DNA from: Clarkia xantiana subsp. parviflora
Taxonomy: Eukaryota > Streptophyta > Magnoliopsida > Myrtales > Onagraceae
Direction: 5' to 3'
DNA length: 64,000 nt
Assembly: GCA_036873135.1 (NCBI GenBank)
Contig: JAPTYO010000005.1
Coordinates: 14,610,166-14,674,165 of the forward strand
Position 1 is the first letter of the stretch. Each line of letters starts with the position of its first letter. A model generated the notes under the pieces. It did no database searches. It saw only the letters and a program-made list of their open reading frames with translations, and was not told where the DNA came from. This document shows, piece by piece, positions 52,792-64,000 of the stretch. The position numbers were made by a program, and so were the translations under genes.

Positions 52792-54337
52792 TGTCAAACC
52801 TAAAATCTGACCTACCGCGAATTACGTTTTGAAAACATGGATTTTGAAAGAGTCGCCACTAGTTAATTAAGGCTAACTAGAATCCTAAATTACCTAAGCA
52901 AATAACGAATTAAACACCTAGGTATAACATCGGTCTACGATCAGAAATTCGAGTTCGGGGGTTCTATTACGAATTAAAAATATAACTTTTTAATTACATC
53001 CTTTCGGTACTCAATTTACTTAATTTGCCAATTTTATGGTTAATACATGCTATATTAGATTAGTCTAACGATGTCAAATTTTAATTAAATTTATCGTATG
53101 CGAAAATAATGTCAGTTATTAAGCTAAGACTAAAACTAATTATAATTTATAACTCTTAATTAATACGAAATCTAGAACACCAAAATTATCAAACATGCTT
53201 AAAATCCATACACAATCTAATATAAAGTTAACATACATACATAATTTACCAATTAAATCTAACTAATTACATTCAAACTACTTAATTAAATATATAATAT
53301 AATAATAAATAATAATAATAAACTAATAATAATAAAAATAAAAATAAGTTTAAAAAAAAAAAAGAAGAAGAAGACGAACCTGTGGACTGACGGACGACGG
53401 AAGGGAGAGCCAACCAACGGCGACGGGAGGACGGGCAACAGCGTTTTACGGGATGGAGCGACGACAGCGGTGGCTGTCCGGTGGAGGAGCGTTGCAAGCG
53501 TCCATCGGTGGTAGTACGGAACGTGTGTGGAAGGACCACGGGTAGCGACGGTGGACAGAAACGGGCTGGGTCTGGCGGTCGTGGCTGCTGGGTTGGTGTC
53601 AGAGAGTGATGGGCGGCGCGAAATCGGAACTCCGGCGTGGTCGAGGCTGGCCTTGACTCCGGCAGAGGAACTTCACGGCGGGAAGATTACCAAAAGAGAG
53701 AGAGAGAGAGAGAGATAGAGAGAGGGTGGTCGCCGTGGGGGAGCGGAGGACGGCCACCGGTGAGCCAGGCGGGCAGCGGGCCAGCGAGGGTTGTGGTTCG
53801 GCCACCGGTGGCCGGACCCGGAAGTGGCCGGAGGTGGCTGTACCTCTGGGGCTTGATAGATAAAAAAAAAAAAAAAAAACTTTTGTGAGCACTAGAGGAC
53901 AAAAATCGCGCAGACTCCGAGAAATAATGTATTATTGCTTCTTTTTGGTGTTTTTCTGTGTCCTTTACAATGTAACCTAGACCCCTATCTAAAACCCTAG
54001 TCTAGTTACAGATAAAATTGAAATAAAAAATTGCTAACATATAATTATTCTAGAGAATATTCCTAAGGATATTTATCTTTACAGATAATTATTTTTTTGA
54101 ATAAAAAATAATATCTGGAGATATATCTTACAGATAATTTTCTAAAATAAAAAAAACTAATTCTTTCTATATATATTTTTAAATATTCCGAAAATATTAA
54201 ATAAATTCGAAATAATTTAAAATATATTTTATAATAATTCCCTAATGTGCCCTTGAGCATTTTTGGAGACTTTGTGGCTTTACGCGTTCGTATCATGCTT
54301 AACGTCGTTACGTTCGGGTCAAAATCGAGTGTTCACA
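52792..54337 (-). repeat. Ogre-like LTR
   Basis: Plus strand TGTCAAACC ... GAGTGTTCACA, about 1546 bp. A GC-rich core (53380-53860) includes a (GA)n run at 53693-53722 and an A run at 53861-53878; the rest is AT-rich. Open frames in the GC-rich core on both strands are composition effects. Its partner LTR is not in the window. It was inserted some 38 bp before the polypurine tract of the LTR at 54388. Confidence 0.72.
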
Positions 54338-54375
54338 ACTCCTTCCCCTTTATTTTAAAGACTAATGACTTATGT

Positions 54376-54387
54376 CTTGGGGGCAAG
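54376..54387 (+). promoter_or_regulatory. polypurine tract before the LTR at 54388
   Basis: CTTGGGGGCAAG, same type as gypsy-1, which shows the following LTR is a 3' LTR and not a solo LTR. Confidence 0.7.
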
Positions 54388-55199
54388 TGTAGGATATGTT
54401 TTGAGGCAGCCTAGTACGAGTCGACAGAGTAAAAGTCGAGTTCTAAAAAGAACGTATGATCGACCATTCAAGTCCGGAATAAGGAGACAAAGATGAATGG
54501 TCGACTACCCTACAAACAGAAATCGACCTACCAGACAACAAAAAAAAAGGCGAGAAACTCATTCAAGGCTCCCCTTTTTTTAAGTAAAGTCAAGTCGAGG
54601 ATTAAAGCTTCCTTACTAAAGTACGAGTCAAGTCGAGTCGACCATCAAATACTTGGATGAAACCTTCCCTCTTAAGAAAGGACAGGTGGAGACCTGCTCG
54701 CCGCCTCTGGGAAGACTTCCCTCCGAAGGAAGGGGCACCAGCTGGCGACCTGCTTGCCGCCCTCTATGCCACGAAAACCTTCCTCTGAAGAAAGTGGCAC
54801 CAGCTGGCGACCTGCTCGACACCTACTGATTTCGCACCGTCTTTCTCAACCAATCAAGTCAAGGCAGCCACCACCATTAAACAGCCAATCAAGGCACAGT
54901 AGCCGCCTCCTTGAGAAAGTCGGTAAATAGCTCCCTATAAATAGGGGTTCACTTTCATTATCTAAGGAGAGTTCGATAATATACTTTACAATATTCTCTC
55001 GATATCCATTACTGACTTAAGCTTCAGAGTGGAATCAGGGGCCTTCCCCAACCATTTTCAGGTCCTCGCCCAGCACAAAGCCACCAAAGGAAACTAAGTA
55101 CCCACAAGGTCAAGAAAGATACCTGAGTGAGCTAGCTCCCGGCGAGATCTCGAAGTCTGTTACCCAAAGTTCTAGAGCCACGTCATTTTGATCCCAACA
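54388..55199 (+). repeat. gypsy (Tat-type) 3' LTR
   Basis: TGTAGGATATG ... TTTGATCCCAACA, about 812 bp; the end resembles that of gypsy-1 (GTGATCCAACA). TATAAATA at 54936-54943. Three imperfect units of about 65 bp with GGCACCAGCTGGCGACCTGC lie in U3 (54660-54830). Inserted in the copia-2 3' region, which resumes at 55200. The rest of this element, apart from about 50 bp before it, is missing. Confidence 0.78.
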
Positions 55200-55948
55200 A
55201 ACTTGACCATCCCCATCGCTCATATCCTTAGTCAAACACAACCGGTTTCCAAAGACGTGGTCACTGGGCCTTTTTGTTCAGCACTACGCTCGTACGTCGG
55301 GAAGGGAACATTGAGCCAGACCTTAGATATGAGTTCCGAGTCCGTGAGGATACTTTGGGTGCCTCTTCATAAGGCTCTCGGGATCAATCACACGCTCGAG
55401 GTGAAGAAGTTTGCGCCCGCTAGAATCACGAGGATTCATATCTAGCACAACCGAGTTGTGACCCTGTGGTCGAGCATTGCACGCACAGTATGAAGCACGT
55501 GTTGATAGCATACCTGAACATTTAAGTTGAAAGGAATGGGATATGTCAATCATGCTATCGCAGATTCTCATCTGGCCCAGAATGTGGATTAGTGAAGAAC
55601 GAAGTTCATCACGACGATTTGCAAAACGAAGATCATGTCGATCTTGCTCAGGTTTATCCCCCTGACTCTTAGCCAATCTTGCTTGGTAGAGGCCTACCTC
55701 CACCGCAATATGACCGTACCCGTGTGACGAGGTAATGCCCACATTTGACATAGTTTTGGAAGAGGATTGCGTCCTTCTACGACTTAGTTTATAGACCGTA
55801 AATCTGATGTATTCAAACATTATGACGTCGATCGATCATAAACTCAATTGCAATTCTTTCGTTTAAAAAATGTAACTTTCAATTATCAAAATTTTATTAC
55901 AGATACATGCCACTTTTAAACCCTACGCAATCCAAGCAGTTTTACATG
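55200..55948 (-). other. copia-2 3' untranslated region
   Basis: Aligns reversed with 16030-16710 of copia-1, for example the GATCAATCACACGCTCGAGG block. Frames on either strand are not conserved between the two copies, so it is not coding. Confidence 0.7.
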
Positions 55949-56700
55949 CTATTTGAATATCTCCCTAAGTAGTGGTTTAGTTAATGGGTCCGCAACTATG
56001 TTATCAGTGGACAAGTATTCCAAAGTGATTATATTGTCTTCTACCATAGATTTAGCATAAAAGTATTTCACATCAATGTGTTTGGTCCTACTATGGTACT
56101 TTGGATTCTTTACTGCCGCAATGGCTGCCTGACTGTCAGAGAACACCTTCACAGGCTTACTCCCAACATCGCCATCAAGCAGCGCAGTAAGAAGCCTTTT
56201 CAGCAAGACCGCTTCCTGTACATTCTTGGAGAGGGCTACGAATTCTGATTCCATCGTGGACAGCGCGACACAGGTTTTCTTCTTGCTCGTCCATGAAATG
56301 GAGGCATTAGCAAGTATAAAGACTCCTCCTAAGGTGGACTTACGATCATCCGGATCGCCACCATGGTCGGCTTCACTGTAACCGGTCAATTCTAACTTCC
56401 CGCCCTCATAGCACAGTCGTAGTCGGCAGTACCTTTCAGATAATGAATAATTCGTTTTACACCCTTTAAATATTGATAGCCAGGATCTGACTGGAAACGC
56501 GCTACTAGGCCTACAGCGTAACAGATATCCGGACGGGTGTATTGCATGGCATACATCAAACTACCAACCATTCTTAAATACTCTACACCCTTTATATGTT
56601 CTCACTCTGCCAGGTTCTTGGGGCCGTCACGTTTTGAAAGTGCGCACCCAAACACCACTGATGTATCCACGGGTTTGACATCCTGTAATCTGAACATTTT
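55949..56700 (-). pseudogene. Ty1/copia RNase H (copia-2)
   Basis: Well-preserved copia RNase H: TGYSEADHGGDPDDRKSTLG (first Asp), CVALSTMESEFVALS (Glu), VKVFSDSQAAIAAVKNPKYH (Asp) and the C-terminal DNIVADPLTKPL block that copia-1 has lost. Upstream (56400-56700) the connection to RT is out of frame. It would degrade RNA in the RNA-DNA hybrid. Confidence 0.92.
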
Positions 56701-57310
56701 CAACAGTTTGTTGATATATGCTTCTTGAGACAGACATAATTTCCGGTGGTCTGATCTCTAGCAATTTTAATGCCTAAGATGTACGTGGCTTCTCCCATGT
56801 CTTTCATCTCAAATACAGATGCCAACCATGAATTTGACTTGTTCATAAAACTCACGTCATTTGAGGCAATGAGTATGACATAGTTGGACCCGGAGGTCTT
56901 ATAATACACGCACGGATCCTCATGAAGATTCACGAATCCATTTCCTAAGATTTCTTCGTGGAATCTGCGGTACCATTGCCGAGACGATTGTTTAAGACCG
57001 TAAATGGACTTTTGGAGCTTACAAACTTTACGTTCGTTTCCAGTAGTAATGAAACCCTCTGGTTGCTCTATATAGATCTCTTCCTCCAGGTTTCTCTGGA
57101 GATATGCGGTCTTAACTTCCATTTGGTGCAGCTCGAGGTCGAGACTTGCGACCACGACCATAAATGGCCCAGACCGTGGTTTTACGCACAGTCGATGAGT
57201 TTATTTTGTCAAAGTCAACTCCGTGAAATTGGGTATGTCCTTTCGCAACAAGTCTAGCATCGCACCGCCCGACCTATTCCATCAGTGGTTAGCCTTCTTT
57301 CAGGACTCAC
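56700..57310 (-). pseudogene. Ty1/copia reverse transcriptase (copia-2) with catalytic loop deleted
   Basis: RT blocks LELHQMEVKTAYLQRNLEEE, KVCKLQKSIYGLKQSSRQWY, and a third block ending FVNLHEDPCV. The next block reads SNYVILIASNDVSF where copia-1 has SKYVILTLYVDEILIAENDV: eight residues holding the YVDD motif are missing with the frame kept. Upstream of 57161 stops disrupt the palm entry. Inactive as a polymerase regardless of other lesions. Confidence 0.92.
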
Positions 57311-59830
57311 CTTATCCTTGTGCCCCTGTGGTTAGCAGGTGAATCAACTACATACTATAATGGCTTTCATTTAGGCGATATCTCTCTTTTATTGTTTTCC
57401 TCCATTTTCTCCACTTGAGGTCTTTCCAATGCTTACTAACAGTTGTTAGAGCGAGGTTATCACCCTACTCAATGGGTTCGATACCTTTGACCTTTGTCCA
57501 GGCTAGTTAATCCCATCCTGAGTCTGAACGTTTCTCCCACTCGGAATAATGCCTCTTATCGTAGCATCACTTCCATTGGGAACAAAAGCAGTGCTTAGAC
57601 CTTGACCTACAACTTTCCTTGGACGACCTCTTGGTCTCGGGGTTTTATGTCCGAGATAAATTCCTTGATCACTAGGACCTGGAACCAAGTTGGTCGGATA
57701 ACTCCCACTAGAAACAATGGGTAGTCTAAGCAGTTGTGGCATTCTTGGTTCAATAATATGACTATTTGGTTATACTTGATTCGTCTCTACATAAACAGTG
57801 ATCTCATGTGGTAGGGTTTATTCCTCCCACTGGATTTACTATGAAAATGTTTCCATTATCATAAACCATGTCATTCACCTGAGTTGTCGGTTCAAATCTC
57901 TCTCCCACTCAAATTAAGTGGGTCCTGATTGTCATTGTTATCCTGCTCCGGTTTGATCATGACTACATCAGTTTGAAACTGACCATGCATTGGATATTCG
58001 TCCTCAAGTGAAGTTATGTCTCATGTTCGACCACAAAACCATTTTCAAAAGCTTTAAACAGGTATTTTATAAGAGTAGGTAACGTACTCTTGTCCTAAAT
58101 ACGTGTTTAGTCCGCAATTTAATGTAGCACGATGATATGATTTAACTCGTTATAATTCTTTAGCTTTTATGGCGACGTGTCCTACCGATTTCATTGGAAC
58201 ACAGTTTACATACATGTGAGTCATCTTTTTTTCCCATAGGGAACGCCTGATAGATTGACTCTAACATTATGTTCTTGAACTGTGCTTCTTGAAGTGTGTT
58301 TCACTTGATTTGAATGCCTAGCCTGACTTAGCGTTCAAGGCGTAAGTAGGAAAATCGATTAACCGACTTCATCCTTCTTCGTTTGCAAACTTATCTTAGG
58401 GATTTCATCCCATTTCCGAGCTGAGCATCTTGGGTTTTCACCCTATGTGTCAGCTGATACTTTTACAAGGTCGTGGTAGCTTATGAAGCATACTTCTTTC
58501 CGATGTAAACTTTATCAAAAAGTTATTTTCAAAGGAATGCAAATGAAATTTCAACATTTAATCATTTAAACATTTCATTACTAAACTTGTATTTTGAAAC
58601 GATGTGTTCCGTCTTTCGAGGTCCACTTGCGCGTAGCGCTATTCACCGAAGTTTTAACCTTACATTAAATCGTTTCATTTCTGAATTTAATTCAATTTAA
58701 TCAAATCGGTTTCGCACATGATCATCATTAATGATTATTTCATTCAATGGAGTACTAACAAATAAGAAATACTAAATCTTTAGATCTAGCTACGCAATCG
58801 ATGTGTATGTTCAGTTCAGTTTCCCGACTGAGATAACGGAGTACGTGAATCGTTTCATTTTATTCAACCACTTTTACCTGGCCGATATTTTGTTTCGGAT
58901 CGATCCTGTTTAAACGGGTCGATTAATTTTGACAAGTACATAACATTTTGAATCGAACGGAAACTAGTTTATTCAATAAATCCGAATCTCAAAATAACCA
59001 AAATTTTGGTAACTCAAACGAACGACAAATGACAATGGTAGGGTTCTTGATCTGAAGGTCGAGTATTTGATCCATGATTGGCGCATAGATAGTCAAGAAA
59101 TTTAAGCCATGTTAAACATCACATCTGAGTAAATTCACGAGTAAATCACGTCAAATGATTTGTGTCTGTATAAAACATTTTACCGCTTCATACACATGAC
59201 CTACAAGGCGTACTTGAGACACACTTTATCAACATGGTTTAACCCACCGGATTATCGTATAAGACCTTCATGGTCCAATTCTCTCTATGATATGCAGATC
59301 ATGGTTGACTTCTTTCGAACTCAGTATGTTGAGCAGAGAAGGTTTCCCTTTTTACTGATGTGGTTACTGTACTTGATCAGGCTCAAAGTCATTGAGTCCT
59401 GTCAACATCAAACAACCATATACATCTTTTCCATGTTGACCTTTCATTCTGAAGATCTGATGCGGATTTTACGCCAACATCCATGAAAAGAGAGAAGACC
59501 ATCATGTTAAACTGAAACGTTTAGCTTTTACATTATTGCTTCCACCGAGGCGGATGCAAAGAAATACTAAGCTGCAACATTGCCTGGTTGTAATTGAAGT
59601 CTTCTTCAACCCCCTTTTTTACCAAGGTTGAATGTATTACCACATATGTGTTCAGAACATCAAAGAACCTACTCCCATGCTTTGTGAAACAAATTATTAC
59701 ATTCGTCTCTCATTGTCAAAATCATACAGACTACTATATTCACCTGTAGTCGTCCTCTCCACTTTTTGGAATCGTAGTAGAGAGTTCAACACGTATTTCT
59801 TTTATTCATCATGATTAACACCATCAAGAT
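57311..59830 (-). pseudogene. decayed gag-protease-integrase region of copia-2
   Basis: No frame over 80 residues on the minus strand. 57742-57503 keeps a basic Pro/Arg-rich integrase-RT linker (GHKTPRPRGRPRKVVGQGL). Near 58290-58060 broken frames resemble the integrase C-terminal 'N-VP-KSV ... ELW' and 'SYH' pattern. 59830 is where gag should start by alignment with copia-1 3066, but the sequence beyond is too diverged to confirm. The plus-strand frame at 59160-59486 has no recognisable domain. Confidence 0.5.
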
Positions 59831-61206
59831 TGCGAGAAATATCGAATCGCACTAATTCAACCAATTCATACTAAAAATCAGGGAGACAATAACATTTTGA
59901 GAAAGAATTGCATACGTCAGGTATCTATTAAGATAGAATGCGACAAGAAACGATTCCTTAGTTATCTGAACCAACCGATCACCAGTAAACCAATGGAAGA
60001 TGGTTGTGAAAGAGTTCACATTACTGTCGTCTTCTATCCAATAAATCAGTCTTTTAAAACGGTTTTAATCACAAATTACCGGAACGGGGATTTTAAAACA
60101 AGCATACCCGATCTTGGCTTTCCCAAGGCCCTTTTTATATTGGAAAACTATTCCGATGAATTCACTCATGCATATATAATTCTACCATCCATGTAAATTA
60201 TCATACGTCAATAATATTCATCACACAAACCACACTCATGCTTACGCGCCATGCGTCTAATGTTCCGAGGAACTCATGCTTGCATATATAATTCTACTTC
60301 CAAGTAAATTATCAAATGCGCTACATCCTCAACATTCTAGCATACGTGTCAAACATGAAACATTCACATCCATCATACACATTTAGTGACTGGTTTTCGA
60401 TTTTAAAATAATTTTAAAAATTAGGGTTTGATTTGCAATTCATGCTTATATTCAATTACGCAACATTCTAGACATGAATCCTAGTGCGCATTCCATATAT
60501 TTAACCAGGGCTCTGCCCCCAATATGCAATATCCAGCTACCTTGACAAGACAACATTTCTAATCATGAATAAATATATATTGAATAATAAACAATTACAA
60601 TTCAGCCCACTAATTAATCCAGTCCCAAAAACAAGTATCTCTGAGATCCATCCCCATAATCGAAACAAGGCATAAAGGTTATCAACCCTTGAGCACTGTG
60701 TAGGCCATTTTAAGTTTCAAAATATTTGGATTTCAAAACTTTACCTCCCTATTTTAATTGAATTGAATTCGGTTTTGAAAATTCAGTTTGGTTCAGTCAA
60801 TTTCGGTCTGGTTTAGTTCGGTTTGATTCGGTCCAGAAATTCCGGTTCGGGTCCGGTCCGATGAAAAATTCGGTTCGGTTCGGTCCGGTTTTAATTTTAA
60901 AATCAGGTTCGGTCCGAACCGGTCCAATAAAATAGGGCTCCGTTCGGTTCAACACACTAAAACGGTTCAGTTAGATCCACTTAGTTACCCCGGTCCGACC
61001 CGACCCGATAAGGTCGAACCGATTGAGAAAACTCGGTTCGGTTTTAATTCGTCCCGGTTTGATATATTAGACAGGCCCAATAATTAAAGACATAAAAGGT
61101 TGGGCCGATATGTTTACTTGTGGCCCAAGTAAGGTTTTGAAATCCATTTGAAAATATTTAACTTAGCCACCAAGTAACATTAACTATATAAAATAATTTC
61201 CAATAT

Positions 61207-61266
<60 letters not shown>

Positions 61267-61950
61267 CGACCAATTTATAACATATATATATTTATTGCCA
61301 ATATTATATTTTAGGACTAAATCAATCAACAATATATATATATACGCAAAACTCGGCTTTATCATATAAATATATATTTTATTTATTGTCAATATCTTAA
61401 ATAGGGTAACAAATATACTGATAATATATTTTCTCAATCTTTTAGGTAACTAAATCTATCAATAATATCTTTAAACCCTATTAAATACTTAGATATATTG
61501 ATAGTTATATATCTTTCTATATATTAATGTGAATCTATCCTAATGTTTCCAATTATAGATATATTGTTACATAGAATAAAAAATAATATATGGTAAACAA
61601 TATACTAATTTATTTCGGCCAAAATTTTAAAACTTGGTGCCTAAGAAATTAAAAAATTTACCTTGTAATTTAGCTTAGGGTTCGGCTAAAAACATTATAT
61701 TGGAAACAAGTGGTCAAATTTTAAGATTACATTTTAATAAGATCTACAATCCAATGTTCGATTTTGATAAATATCACATATTTCTTGAAGATCATGAACA
61801 TCAAAATTCCTAAGAACATCATGAAAATTCCGGACCTTTACCATGTTCAAAATTCGAAAATTTTAAAACCTTTTCACTTAAAATTTTCGGTCTAAACTTA
61901 AAAAAATTTGAAGAACATCAATTTATCAAAATCATGAACTCCTAACACAC
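59831..61950 (-). other. copia-2 long leader
   Basis: Aligns reversed with the copia-1 leader: AAGGGCCTTGGGAAAGCCAA block (60115-60135), GAGTTCCTCGGAACATTAGA block (60250-60275), CCGGTTCGG-rich stretch (60770-61060) and (TA)n run (61208-61262). No coding frame. Confidence 0.75.
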
Positions 61951-61962
61951 GCTCTGATACCA
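61951..61962 (-). promoter_or_regulatory. primer binding site, tRNA-iMet type (copia-2)
   Basis: Minus strand TGGTATCAGAGC, one base from the LTR. Confidence 0.93.
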
Positions 61963-61963
61963 C

Positions 61964-62558
61964 TGTTAAATTACGGGGAGTAATCACTACGGATACTAAA
62001 ACCATGGTACATTCTAGTAATAGAAATCCGGAAGATTCGCACATACCTCAACAGTAGTCCGTAATCCCAAGATCCTTGCCGAAGGGAGTTCATGATCCTC
62101 CGGTCAGCACCCATAGAAGTTCTTGTGAAGGAAGCCCTACGCGGTATATTCTCCACAGCAAAGTCTCAGATCGATTCTTGGCAAGGGACGGATCTCCGGA
62201 GTGTTTGCTCGAAGGCAAATTGGCACACCCTTTGGTATAGTGTTGTATAGCCGAATGTGGTGATGTTTTGGGGGAAGGGTTGTCTCTCAAATCACCACTT
62301 AAAGGGAATTATGATTAACCCTAATAAAACCCCTAACACCCCATATATATAGGAGGAGTAAAGTGGACAAAAGTCCACTTTACCCACCACCTCATATTCG
62401 GCCGGCCACATGTATAGGGAGGCCCAATTTTGGGCCTCTCATGTCAATTGGGATTTGGGTCTGGCCCAATGTCCTAATGTGACATTTACTCAATTGTCTC
62501 AGGTAACCTATACATTTAATGGGCTTCCATTTACGGCGCCCATCACCATATGCTTACA
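61964..62558 (-). repeat. copia-2 5' LTR
   Basis: Plus strand TGTTAAATTACGGGG ... CATATGCTTACA, 595 bp. TATA-like TATATATA at about 62344-62351 on the minus strand. Matches 408-1006 reversed. Confidence 0.88.
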
Positions 62559-62925
62559 AGATGTTAGAGATTTTTTGGGGTTGGTCATTCTTTCCCTTTT
62601 AGTAGTCACAAAGAAATCCCATCTCCTAAGACACATGGAGGTTCGGCCGAACCACAATACAACAAGAGTAGGTTCCGAATTACTTCAAGTAATTCACCCC
62701 GAAGATGTATCCAGCAACCGGATTGAAAGAGATTTTGTTGTAGAGACCATTTCCTTCAGATTGCCTCCTTAACAAGAGTCAAACGAAGGACACCGTCCGG
62801 CATTCCGTGAAATCTCGTTGACATCTTGGGCTACGGATTGCGACATAGGTATCTGCACCATTTCCGCTGTGTAATAGTTGCCTGGCATGTATCTAGTTCT
62901 GATCCGTATTAATTCTCCATAAAAC
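62559..62925 (+). repeat. third copia LTR fragment (plus strand)
   Basis: After the copia-2 LTR, the sequence 62640-62900 follows the block order of the copia-1 LTR in plus orientation: TTCGGCCGAACCA, AGAGATTTTGTTGTAGAG, CCTTAACAAGAG, CGTCCGGCATTCCGTGAA, TCTTGGGCTACGGATTG and ATCTGCACCATTTCCGC. Diverged, and its 5' part is missing. Copia-2 appears to have inserted into this older LTR. Confidence 0.7.
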
Positions 62926-63430
62926 CAACAAAATCTTGTTCCTGAATATCAATATTAGGGTTCCTAGATGTCTTCCCAGTATGTGGCGGTCTGTTTTGAC
63001 TAAATAAATATGATGGTATCATGCACCGAATATCTAGGAATTACAGACGGAATAAAAACAGACATGGGCACTCCATTTCTGTTATTTGGATTTTCATTCA
63101 CATGTTGAAAAATAGCAATTCTCTGGTGGCACGGCTGTAAAGGAACAGTTTACCCCTTCATCTCACAAGAGATGTGGGGTCCACAATATTGGGTCCCACC
63201 TTTGTGTGAGACAAAGGGGTATTCTGTTCACTTACCTCAGCGATAAGAGATAATTTTTCGTTGAAAAAAGGCCTGAGCAGATTCTCCATGTTCTCAAAAG
63301 CACCAAAACCCTGATTTGTTGTCTACTAGGCAGATGATTAGTGATGGACTGCTCCATGTATTCATTCATCGGGACAGCTCTAATTGGGTCTTCTGTCTCA
63401 GGATTTAATAAACCCTCACCAGTTACCTGC
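62926..63430. other. unassigned sequence; possible decayed exon on the minus strand
   Basis: Minus strand 63345-63240 has a short open stretch (GFGAFENMENLLRPFFNEKL) followed by GCTGAG|GTAAGTG, a good splice donor. I cannot assign it to a family and no neighbouring exon is evident. Nothing else recognised. Confidence 0.25.
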
Positions 63431-63620
63431 GCACTGTTATGTGTTGTTTAGTTTAGGGACTGTATTGGTTAGTTATAGAAGTATGGGTGGGAATTAGGGT
63501 ATAAATACTAGATAGGCCCTCTTGTAACTGTTAGCAGTGATTTTGATGAATGAATTACATGGACTAAACTATGGAACGACCGCTGCTTCATGCGGCCTAA
63601 TTTCCACCAATTAGAGACCT
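63431..63620 (+). promoter_or_regulatory. LTR-like promoter segment with TATA box
   Basis: GTATAAATACTAG near 63500, about 70 bp downstream of a TGTTATGTGTTGTTTAG stretch and followed by CTTGTAACTGTTAGCAGTG, a layout common in short plant LTRs. No terminal repeat, primer site or partner found. Confidence 0.3.
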
Positions 63621-63832
63621 GTATTTAATGGCAAACTTGTAAATAACCAAAAAAGTGAAAAAATGCGGTTTAGTGGTTCTTGTCACATCATATCACATCA
63701 CTTAAGTGAATTAGACCACGGTTCGAAGATTTATCCAGACCGGATGTGAAGTTTTAAGTGACGTTTGAAATTGCCGTTTACTATACGTTCCGTTTTGGGT
63801 CTGTAATCAGTCCAGTTTGACGGAGCTTCAGA

Positions 63833-64000
63833 CAGGGACGGAGCTATATAAGGTCCAGAAGGGGCAATTGCCCCTCCTGAACTCCATGGATGCTCAAATA
63901 GATAATTATAAGTTTTTGATAAAAATTGACTTGCTTAAGTTTGCCCCCTCTGAAAATATGTGATAATGTAAGAGATTACTTGCTTGCCCTTATGGTCAGA
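63833..64000 (+). mobile_element. possible end of a hAT-like DNA transposon
   Basis: CAGGGACGGAGCTATATAAG followed by a stretch with GGGGCAATTGCCCCTCCTGA is similar to ends I associate with plant hAT-like elements. It runs off the right edge, so neither the opposite inverted repeat nor an 8-bp target copy can be tested. Confidence 0.35.

Larger units (their letters stand above)
50376..54337 (-). mobile_element. Ogre-like Ty3/gypsy element: one LTR and leader
   Basis: Minus orientation: LTR (54337-52792), primer site (52790-52772) and about 2.4 kb of leader, cut at 50376 by element E. The LTR start (TGTGAACACTCGATTTTGAC on the minus strand) and the primer site TTTGGCGACTCTGCTGGGG resemble those of Ogre-type Tat elements. 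No coding part is left in the window. Confidence 0.72.
55200..62558 (-). mobile_element. copia-2, Ty1/copia element, same family as copia-1
   Basis: Minus orientation: 5' LTR (62558-61964), primer site (61962-61951), leader (61950-59830), decayed gag-protease-integrase (59830-57760), RT and RNase H (57310-55949), 3' region to 55200. The 3' LTR is lost where the gypsy LTR inserted. Leader, pol and 3' region align with copia-1 on the opposite strand. No frame is intact except parts of RT and RNase H. Confidence 0.85.

Noticed and set aside
53282..53890. Open frames in the GC-rich core of the Ogre-like LTR
   Set aside because: Overlapping frames on both strands, containing a GA microsatellite and an A run; inside an LTR bounded by primer site and TG/CA ends.
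59160..59486. Plus-strand 108-residue frame as a gene
   Set aside because: Lies opposite the decayed copia-2 gag/pol region, no recognisable domain, no promoter or homologue in copia-1.

Overview
The window looks like repeat-rich nuclear DNA of a flowering plant. I can support no single-copy host gene in it. Nearly all of it is LTR retrotransposons of two superfamilies, Ty1/copia and Ty3/gypsy. Most of the gypsy material has features of the Tat lineage: a second RNase H after the usual one, a DGGSS-type protease motif, a TTGGCGCCGTC-type primer site, and a spliced antisense gene behind pol. These elements are inserted into one another and partly deleted. The species cannot be named from this.

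Layout. 1-407 is an old copia pol fragment on the minus strand. 408-17004 is copia-1 (+), split by gypsy-1 (4299-14337), which keeps gag-pol, a tandem-repeat spacer, an antisense gene and its 3' LTR, but no 5' LTR. 17005-36530 is a nested complex made of a minus-strand copia (copia-3) carrying the 5' part of a gypsy element (gypsy-C). A 3.4-kb block of this complex is present twice in direct orientation. The first copy is split by element A (17889-27892), a complete young element with near-identical LTRs, an AGCGT target duplication and no working genes. The second copy preserves the empty site. 36531-41347 is gypsy-2 (-), a 3' half of the gypsy-1 family. 42454-50375 is element E (-), related to A and lacking RT, RNase H and integrase; it carries Gag, protease and then a second Gag-like module. 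50376-54337 is the leader and one LTR of an Ogre-like element (-). 54388-55199 is another gypsy LTR. 55200-62558 is copia-2 (-), same family as copia-1 but in opposite orientation. 62559-62925 is a further copia LTR fragment. The last kilobase holds weak LTR-like and TIR-like signals.

How the parts fit. In gypsy-1, gypsy-2 and E, gag/pol and an antisense gene converge on a tandem-repeat spacer. In gypsy-1 and gypsy-2 the antisense gene has its own TATA box, canonical introns and a coiled-coil C-terminal half. The spacer repeats carry small hairpins whose paired bases change together, and AATAAA signals. Non-autonomous A and E share LTR ends, primer site, spacer repeat and antisense gene with each other, and were presumably mobilised by enzymes from autonomous Tat elements such as gypsy-1. 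Most reading frames carry at least one stop or frameshift, so little here can be producing functional protein now. All family assignments come from reading motifs by eye; no database search was run.
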